Shown piece after piece: positions 32,849 through 38,051 of a stretch of DNA of 38,051 nt. This DNA is from Anaerolineae bacterium. GTDB taxonomy: Bacteria > Chloroflexota > Anaerolineae > JAADDB01. Below the pieces are notes generated by a model. That model was not told the origin of the DNA. It searched no databases and saw only the letters and a list, made by a program, of their open reading frames with translations. The position numbers and the translations under genes are program-made. The first letter of the stretch is position 1, and each line of letters starts with the position of its first letter. The stretch lies in contig WFWT01000055.1 of the NCBI GenBank assembly GCA_015490995.1, positions 1 to 38,051 of the forward strand, read 5' to 3'.

Positions 32849-32929
32849 CGATTGAACACTCTGCCCAAAACTGTCACGATGCCGAGGTAAACGGCACCGG
32901 GAAGATGATGGGAAGGAGGACTCGGGCCG

Positions 32930-34144
32930 ATGTTGACGCGCTTGCGGTTCCTCACCGCAGGAGAATCCCACGGTCCCGCCCTGATCGCCATCCTGGAAGG
33001 CATGATAGCTGGCTTACCCCTGACGGCAGCGGACATCAACCGCGACCTTGCCCGCCGCCAGAAAGCATACGGCGCCGGCGGACGGATGAAAATTGAGAAG
33101 GACCGGGTACGTATTCTGGCCGGTGTCATGGCAGGGCATACCACAGGTGGTCCCATCGCGCTCATGTTGACGAACCGGGACTATCGACACTGGCGCGACC
33201 GGGATATCCCCCCCATGACCGTACCCCGACCGGGGCACGCTGACCTCACCGCCGCCGTAAAGTACGGCTACCGGGATCTCCGCTTGGCCCTGGAGCGGGC
33301 CTCAGCCCGGGAGACCGCCATGCGGGTGGCCATAGGGGCTATCTGCAAGCGGTTGCTCGCCGAATTCGGCATCACCATTGGCTCCTATGTGGTGGAGACG
33401 GGCGGTGTGGTGGCAACCATTCCGCCTGACATGCCATACGAAGAGCGTTTTGCCCGGGCAGAAGAGAACGACGTCCGGTGCCCGGTGCCGGAAGCCGCGG
33501 AGGCAATGCGCCGGCGTGTGTGGGAGGTCATGCAGGCCCGTGATACCGTAGGAGGCGTTTTCGAAGTAGTGGCCCTCAACATCCCTCCCGGACTAGGTTC
33601 CCACGTCCACTGGGACCGCCGGCTAACCGCGCGCATTGCCGCGGCTATCATGAGCATCCACGCCATTAAAGGGGTGGAAATCGGTCCCGCCTTTGACAAC
33701 GCCCGCCGGACAGGCACCCAAGTACACGATGAGATCTTCCTGGCAGAGGGACGCATTGTGCGGGAAAGTAACCGGGCCGGAGGACTAGAAGGTGGTATCA
33801 CCACCGGTCAGCCCATTGTCGTCCGCGCCGCGATGAAACCTATTAGCACCACGTTGACCCCGCTTCGCTCGGTAGACCTGGCCACAGGTGAACCCACGAC
33901 CACCCGATACGAACGCTCCGATTTTAACGCCGTGCCCAGGGCCGCTGTGGTGGGTGAAGCCATGCTGGCCATCGTACTGGCCGACGCCCTTCTCGAAAAG
34001 CTCGGGGGCGACAGTCTGGAAGAACTCCGTCCCCGTTTTGCGGCCCTCCGCCAGATGCGCCTCACCGATCTGCCCATGGACAACACCCCCTGGCGCTTTG
34101 GCTACGACGATGACACAACCCCAAGCTCCGAGGAACACGGGTAA
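32930..34144 (+). CDS. aroC: chorismate synthase
   Basis: 404 residues. The N-terminal LRFLTAGESHGPALIAILEGMIAGLPL is the classic AroC start (GESHG), followed by RRQKAYGAGGRMKIEKDRV, RPGHADLTAAVKYGYRDLRLALERASARETAMRVA and AGGLEGGITTGQPI. The enzyme removes phosphate from EPSP to give chorismate, needing reduced FMN. The length suits the Gram-positive-like longer subgroup. The ATG at 32930 has an AGGAGG site at 32915-32920. No other shikimate genes are in the window. It lies 12 nt before ppc, implying co-transcription. Confidence 0.96.
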   Translation: MLTRLRFLTAGESHGPALIAILEGMIAGLPLTAADINRDLARRQKAYGAGGRMKIEKDRVRILAGVMAGHTTGGPIALMLTNRDYRHWRDRDIPPMTVPRPGHADLTAAVKYGYRDLRLALERASARETAMRVAIGAICKRLLAEFGITIGSYVVETGGVVATIPPDMPYEERFARAEENDVRCPVPEAAEAMRRRVWEVMQARDTVGGVFEVVALNIPPGLGSHVHWDRRLTARIAAAIMSIHAIKGVEIGPAFDNARRTGTQVHDEIFLAEGRIVRESNRAGGLEGGITTGQPIVVRAAMKPISTTLTPLRSVDLATGEPTTTRYERSDFNAVPRAAVVGEAMLAIVLADALLEKLGGDSLEELRPRFAALRQMRLTDLPMDNTPWRFGYDDDTTPSSEEHG

Positions 34145-34156
34145 AAGGGGCACAGG

Positions 34157-36919
34157 ATGGGCGAACGAGCAGCACTGCTCAGCCGGGACATTCACCTTCT
34201 GGGGGACACCCTAGGCGATATCTTGCGTCAATTCGAGGGGGCGGAGATCTTCGACCTGGAGGAACGGATCCGTCACCTGGCCAAATCTTGGCGCACGACC
34301 GGCGACATGGCCACCTTTCGCTCGCTGGCCGAGATGTGTGCCACCCTTACCACGGAGGAGGCCTTTCCCATCCTGAAAGCGTTCACCACCTACTTCCACT
34401 TGGTTAACCTGGCCGAGGAACACCATCGGGCTCGCGTCCTGCGCGAGCGAGAAGCACGTACCCCCGATCGCCCCCTGGGCGATTCCATCGCGCAAGCGGT
34501 GTTCCGCCTGCGGGAGCAAGGCCTATCGGCTGAGACCATGCAGCAGCTGCTGGATCAGCTCCACGTGGAACTGGTGTTCACATCCCATCCTACCGAATCC
34601 AAGCGACGCAGTATCATCGAGAAACTGCGGGCAATCAGCCAGGCCCTGTACCGCATGGAAACCACCCGCTTGCTGCCCCGAGAACGGGAAGCCCTGTTGA
34701 CCGAAATCCGCACTCAAGTGGCCCTGTTGTGGCTGACCGACGAAGTTCGAGCCCGACGGCCGGAGGTTATCGACGAGGTGAAAAACGGCCTCTGGTACTT
34801 CACCGAAACCCTATTTCAAGTGGTGCCCGAAGTGTATCGCTCTCTCCGGCGGGCTCTGCACCAGGCATATCCCGGCCACACATTTCGCATTCCCCCTTTT
34901 CTCCAGTTCGGGTCCTGGATAGGGGGTGATCGGGATGGGAACCCCTACGTGACCTCCCAGGTAACCGAATTGACCTTCCGGCTGCACAGTGACATCGCAC
35001 GCCAACACCATTATCATCACCTGGTGCAGCTGATTCGTCGCCTGAGCCTTGTCGAGGATCGCACTTCGCCGGCCGCGCGCGAGCACCTAGAAAGCATCTT
35101 GGCCACAGTACCACCGGAGGCTGCTACCGGCCTACGCCGGCGCAATCTCCGGGAGCCTTACCGCCAAGCGTTAAGCGTAATGGCCGCTCGCCTTCATCCC
35201 CCGAACCCCGACCCCCTGGCGGAGACCCCTCAAGTCGCGGTCCCCTCTTACAACAGCACCGCCGAGGTTCTGGCCCACCTGCAGCGCGTTGCCGAAAGTC
35301 TGACAATGGACGGGTATCACGAACTGGTCGCCACCTGTATTCAGCCCTTTATGGAAAGCGTGGCCACGTTTGGCTTACACACCGCCCGGTTGGACATCCG
35401 CCAGCACAGCGGCGTACACGAACACGTGATTGCCGAAATTCTCGCCCTCACCGGTGTGACTTCCCGGTATGCTGCCCTGGCCGAAGCGGATCGTCGAGAG
35501 CTCTTGGAGCGTCTCCTGGCCCGTCCCCAGCCTCTGGACCCTGCCCTCTTGACCCATCCCTCCCTCAGTCCTACAACCCGGGATATGCTCGCCCTCTTCC
35601 GGTTGCTGCGCCACATGTGTGAGACCCGTCCCGAGGCGGTGGGCTATTACCTGATCAGCATGTGCCGCGACGTGAGCGATGTCCTGGAAGTGCTGCTGAT
35701 GGCCGCGTGGGTAGGGCTGTACCGGCCCACAGAAAATCGCAGCCTGCTGGACATTGCCCCTCTTTTTGAAACCATCGCCGACCTGGAGGACGCGCCAAAG
35801 GTACTGGTCACTTTGTGGCAGAGTCTTGCTTATGGTCGTCACCTCGAATGTCGTCAACGCCACCAGCTGGTACAACTAGGGTATTCGGATAGCACCAAAG
35901 ATGGTGGTTACCTTGCGGCCAACTGGGCCCTCTACAAGGCGCAACAAGCCCTCGCCCGCGTCGCGCGCGAACATCGCGTGCATCTGACCTTCTTTCACGG
36001 TCGGGGAGGGGCCATCGGCCGTGGCGGAGGTCCCACGCACCGGGCTATCCTCGGCCTGCCCCCAGGCACCTTGACGGGTCGGCTACGCCTCACCGAACAG
36101 GGGGAAGTGATCTTTGACCGGTTCGGTCATCCCCTTATCGCGTGGCGATACCTGGAACAGGTCGTGGGTGCGGTGCTGGAGGTTAGCGGTGGCCTGGTGT
36201 GCGAACCGGAACCGGCCGCCCTCTCGGCCATGGACGCGATGGCCGCGACCGCGCTGCGCACCTATCGCACCTTGATCCATGAGACTCCAGGGTTCCTCAC
36301 CTATTTCCAGCAAGCGACCCCTATCGACGTGATCACTGAGCTGACCCTGGGCTCCCGGCCGGCCCGACGCACCGGCCAGCCCACCCTGGAGGACCTGCGC
36401 GCCATTCCCTGGGTGTTCGCGTGGATGCAGAGCCGACACACGCTGCCCGGCTGGTATGGGCTTGGTACGGCCCTGCGCGAGTACATGTGGACAGCACCCA
36501 ACGGACTGGCCACTCTGCAACACTTGTACCGCACCTGGCCCTTCTTTCGGGCCATGATCGACAACGCCCAGATGGCTCTGGGCAAAGCCGACATGTCCAT
36601 TGCAGAACAATACGCCCAGCTGGTAACGGACCCGGACATTCGCCGTCGCGTGTTTCGAGCCATCATTACCGAATACCTGCGCACCCGGGAAGCGATCTTG
36701 GCCGTCACCGGCCAGAAAGACCTGTTGGACAACGAACCCATCCTCCAACGCGCTATCCGACTGCGTAATCCTTACGTGGACCCGCTGAACCTGATCCAAA
36801 TCGGGCTGTTACGGCGCTTCCGTCGCCTTCCCCTGGACAGCGCGGAACGGGAACGGGTGCTCCACGCATTGCGCCTGAGCATCGTGGGCATCGCTTCTGG
36901 CCTGAAGAACACCGGTTAA
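34157..36919 (+). CDS. ppc: phosphoenolpyruvate carboxylase
   Basis: 920 residues, slightly longer than the E. coli enzyme (883). Diagnostic motifs are VFTSHPTESKRRSI (catalytic His), GSWIGGDRDGNPYVT, LGYSDSTKDGGYLAANWALY, the glycine loop FFHGRGGAIGRGGGPTH and the C-terminal SIVGIASGLKNTG, whose final residues enter an inhibitor site in the family. PEPC carboxylates PEP with bicarbonate to oxaloacetate, replenishing the TCA cycle. The ATG at 34157 follows aroC by 12 nt. Both enzymes draw on PEP-derived flux, but the linkage may only reflect operon packing. The gene is intact. Confidence 0.97.
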   Translation: MGERAALLSRDIHLLGDTLGDILRQFEGAEIFDLEERIRHLAKSWRTTGDMATFRSLAEMCATLTTEEAFPILKAFTTYFHLVNLAEEHHRARVLREREARTPDRPLGDSIAQAVFRLREQGLSAETMQQLLDQLHVELVFTSHPTESKRRSIIEKLRAISQALYRMETTRLLPREREALLTEIRTQVALLWLTDEVRARRPEVIDEVKNGLWYFTETLFQVVPEVYRSLRRALHQAYPGHTFRIPPFLQFGSWIGGDRDGNPYVTSQVTELTFRLHSDIARQHHYHHLVQLIRRLSLVEDRTSPAAREHLESILATVPPEAATGLRRRNLREPYRQALSVMAARLHPPNPDPLAETPQVAVPSYNSTAEVLAHLQRVAESLTMDGYHELVATCIQPFMESVATFGLHTARLDIRQHSGVHEHVIAEILALTGVTSRYAALAEADRRELLERLLARPQPLDPALLTHPSLSPTTRDMLALFRLLRHMCETRPEAVGYYLISMCRDVSDVLEVLLMAAWVGLYRPTENRSLLDIAPLFETIADLEDAPKVLVTLWQSLAYGRHLECRQRHQLVQLGYSDSTKDGGYLAANWALYKAQQALARVAREHRVHLTFFHGRGGAIGRGGGPTHRAILGLPPGTLTGRLRLTEQGEVIFDRFGHPLIAWRYLEQVVGAVLEVSGGLVCEPEPAALSAMDAMAATALRTYRTLIHETPGFLTYFQQATPIDVITELTLGSRPARRTGQPTLEDLRAIPWVFAWMQSRHTLPGWYGLGTALREYMWTAPNGLATLQHLYRTWPFFRAMIDNAQMALGKADMSIAEQYAQLVTDPDIRRRVFRAIITEYLRTREAILAVTGQKDLLDNEPILQRAIRLRNPYVDPLNLIQIGLLRRFRRLPLDSAERERVLHALRLSIVGIASGLKNTG

Positions 36920-36923
36920 CCCC

Positions 36924-36960
36924 GTCGTTGTCCTGCTGCCGTACAGGTTGGCAGGACGAC
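36924..36960 (+). other. hairpin after ppc overlapping the next promoter
   Basis: GTCGT(TG)TCCTGC (36924-36936) pairs with GCAGGACGAC (36951-36960), with a 2-nt bulge, just after the ppc stop. There is no T-run. The right arm includes part of the -35 of the following promoter, so it may be a weak terminator or a transcription boundary. Confidence 0.45.
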
Positions 36961-36976
36961 CGGATGCGTCTACAAT
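36948..36976 (+). promoter_or_regulatory. promoter of the SdrD/B-like gene
   Basis: TTGGCA (36948-36953) is followed by exactly 17 bp and TACAAT (36971-36976), both 5/6 matches. A GCCTGT-GACA-ACAGGC hairpin (36977-36992) overlaps the expected transcription start. Confidence 0.65.
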
Positions 36977-37058
36977 GCCTGTGACAACAGGCACGGCTGA
37001 AGAGAAGTCAGGCGGGCACCATACCGATGTCCAGCGGGTCGGCCCGGGGAGCCATCGA

Positions 37059-38051
37059 ATGTTATCCAGGAACCGGAGAACGTTAGCCCTACACCTGTGC
37101 CTCTTTACCCTGGTTAGCGTGATGTTCTTCCTGTGGCCTGGCCCTGCCCTGCTTCCCCTCGTTCAGGCGCAAAACGTCACGGGCGTCATCCAGGGACGGG
37201 TGTGGCACGATGCCAACCGGGATGGTCTGTTCGATCCCGAGGAAAGTGGCCTGGGGGGAGTACTTATCCGGCTGTGGCGAACAGACCAGACCCTTGTCCA
37301 AAGTGTCTTCACCGACGTGGACGGCACGTACCGGTTCGACGACGTGCCCCCCGGTACGTATATCGTGGAGGAAATTGATCCCCCAGGCTACACTTCCAGC
37401 ACCAGTAATCAAGTCCTTCTTGCCCTGCCCGAGGGGAACGTGTGGCGCGTCGATTTTGGTGATTACCCCCTTGTCCCGGAAGAGGGGACCCTCTCCCCTA
37501 CGCCGGCACCTTCACCCGTCCCCACCACGCCCATGGTCACGCCTTCCCCATCTCCCTGGCCGCCCGGCTGTGTCAACGTGATCACCAACGGAGGGTTTGA
37601 GACCGATACAGGTTGGGAACGGCCCAACACCCGCTTGCGCGCCATGTACGTCACACCACCCAACCTCCCGCCTGGCTTGACTCCCCGGGAAGGACAGCGG
37701 GTCGTGCGGCTGGGGACAACCACAGCAGCCCAAACAGCTTCGTACTCCTCCGTACGGTATCGACTCTCCCTCCCCCCTGAGGCCTCGCAAATCACCCTAA
37801 CCCTATGGCTATGGCTGTTCAGTGAGGACACGGACGGGGGTGATCGCCAGGAGATTTTCCTCCTCACCGGGGATGGCCGCCGTATCCGGGCGCGTTTGTG
37901 GCGCGCGATGCCCGCCGCGCACCGCCCCGAGTGGTCCTACGTGACGTTAGATCTCACCCCCTTTCGGGGGGAAACGGTCACCCTGTACGTGAACGTGTAC
38001 AATGACGGAGATGGCCGGCCCTCGGCCTTATTCATGGACGATGTGGCCGTG
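37059..38051 (+). CDS. N-terminal part of a secreted SdrD/B-like surface protein (3' end outside window)
   Basis: The frame is open from the ATG at 37059 to the window end (331 codons). A basic N-terminus and hydrophobic stretch (LHLCLFTLVSVMFFLW) form a signal peptide, probably cleaved after VQA near residue 37. Residues ~43-135 form an SdrD/B-like domain: VWHDANRDGLFDPEESGLGGVLIRL, TDVDGTYRFDDVPPGTYIVEE, PPGYTSS and VDFGDY. A Thr/Pro/Ser-rich linker follows, then a jelly-roll-type module starting VITNGGFETDTGWERP and ending at the edge in SALFMDDVAV. It is probably an extracellular adhesive or glycan-binding protein. The C-terminus and anchoring mode are unseen. Confidence 0.87.
   Translation, partial: MLSRNRRTLALHLCLFTLVSVMFFLWPGPALLPLVQAQNVTGVIQGRVWHDANRDGLFDPEESGLGGVLIRLWRTDQTLVQSVFTDVDGTYRFDDVPPGTYIVEEIDPPGYTSSTSNQVLLALPEGNVWRVDFGDYPLVPEEGTLSPTPAPSPVPTTPMVTPSPSPWPPGCVNVITNGGFETDTGWERPNTRLRAMYVTPPNLPPGLTPREGQRVVRLGTTTAAQTASYSSVRYRLSLPPEASQITLTLWLWLFSEDTDGGDRQEIFLLTGDGRRIRARLWRAMPAAHRPEWSYVTLDLTPFRGETVTLYVNVYNDGDGRPSALFMDDVAV

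Noticed and set aside
36083-36799. 238-codon minus-strand frame inside ppc
   Set aside because: Entirely within the intact PEP carboxylase coding region, with no motif.

Overview
The window is GC-rich bacterial chromosome with gene density near 90%. It most resembles a Chloroflexota bacterium, probably warm-adapted; this is inference, since there is no rRNA to place it. The clues are Thr/Pro-rich linkers on secreted proteins (1-300, 37059-end), stacked LysM domains, a secreted protein ending in HLPLISR, a TrmI-type tRNA m1A58 methyltransferase, and a TreT-type trehalose synthase. I found no tRNA, rRNA, CRISPR array, insertion sequence or phage gene.

Layout. 1-5366 (+): end of a LysM protein, a HEAT-repeat protein, a small unknown protein, an AEC-family transporter, a TPR protein translationally coupled to a FecR-domain membrane protein, and a cupin. 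5377-7701 (-): large FG-GAP/BACON-like surface protein. 8030-10249 (+): class V aminotransferase-fold enzyme and a dihydroorotate-dehydrogenase-like flavoprotein. 10326-13535 (-): trmI, a DUF362 protein and an MFS transporter, packed with start/stop overlaps behind a near-consensus promoter. 13641-18858 (-): yeast-type cytosine deaminase followed by a complete BMP-type nucleoside ABC transporter. 19485-21433 (+): a ketol-acid-reductoisomerase-like protein with a dismantled active site, coupled to an SDR epimerase. 21507-21941 (-): OsmC. 22187-23434 (+): treT. 23560-28068 (+): two dissimilar acyl-CoA dehydrogenases, an alpha-methylacyl-CoA-racemase-like protein and an alpha/beta hydrolase. 28104-28322 (-): cold-shock protein with a long leader and a terminator. 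28689-30177: pncC/cinA-like amidohydrolase converging on a LysM-L,D-transpeptidase. 30560-36919 (+): phosphohexomutase, inositol-phosphatase family enzyme, chorismate synthase and PEP carboxylase. 37059-end (+): start of a secreted SdrD/B-like protein that runs off the window.

Three parts deserve most attention. First, the two acyl-CoA dehydrogenases have complementary losses of flavin-binding motifs, as expected for an obligate heteromer, and are followed by a protein carrying the His/Asp/Glu set of 2-methylacyl-CoA racemases; together they suggest a module for 2-methyl-branched acyl-CoAs. Second, the reductoisomerase-like protein keeps the fold and nucleotide-binding motif but has lost most catalytic residues, and is paired with an epimerase. 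Third, that pair and the cytosine deaminase/nucleoside transporter operon are divergently transcribed from promoters separated by a compact inverted-repeat operator candidate, which hints at shared control.

Several promoters are readable by eye (TTGNCA-like and TATAAT-like hexamers spaced 16-18 bp), and one near-consensus promoter overlaps a predicted start codon and so moves the start of trmI. All functional calls come from motifs and family knowledge; no database search was run.
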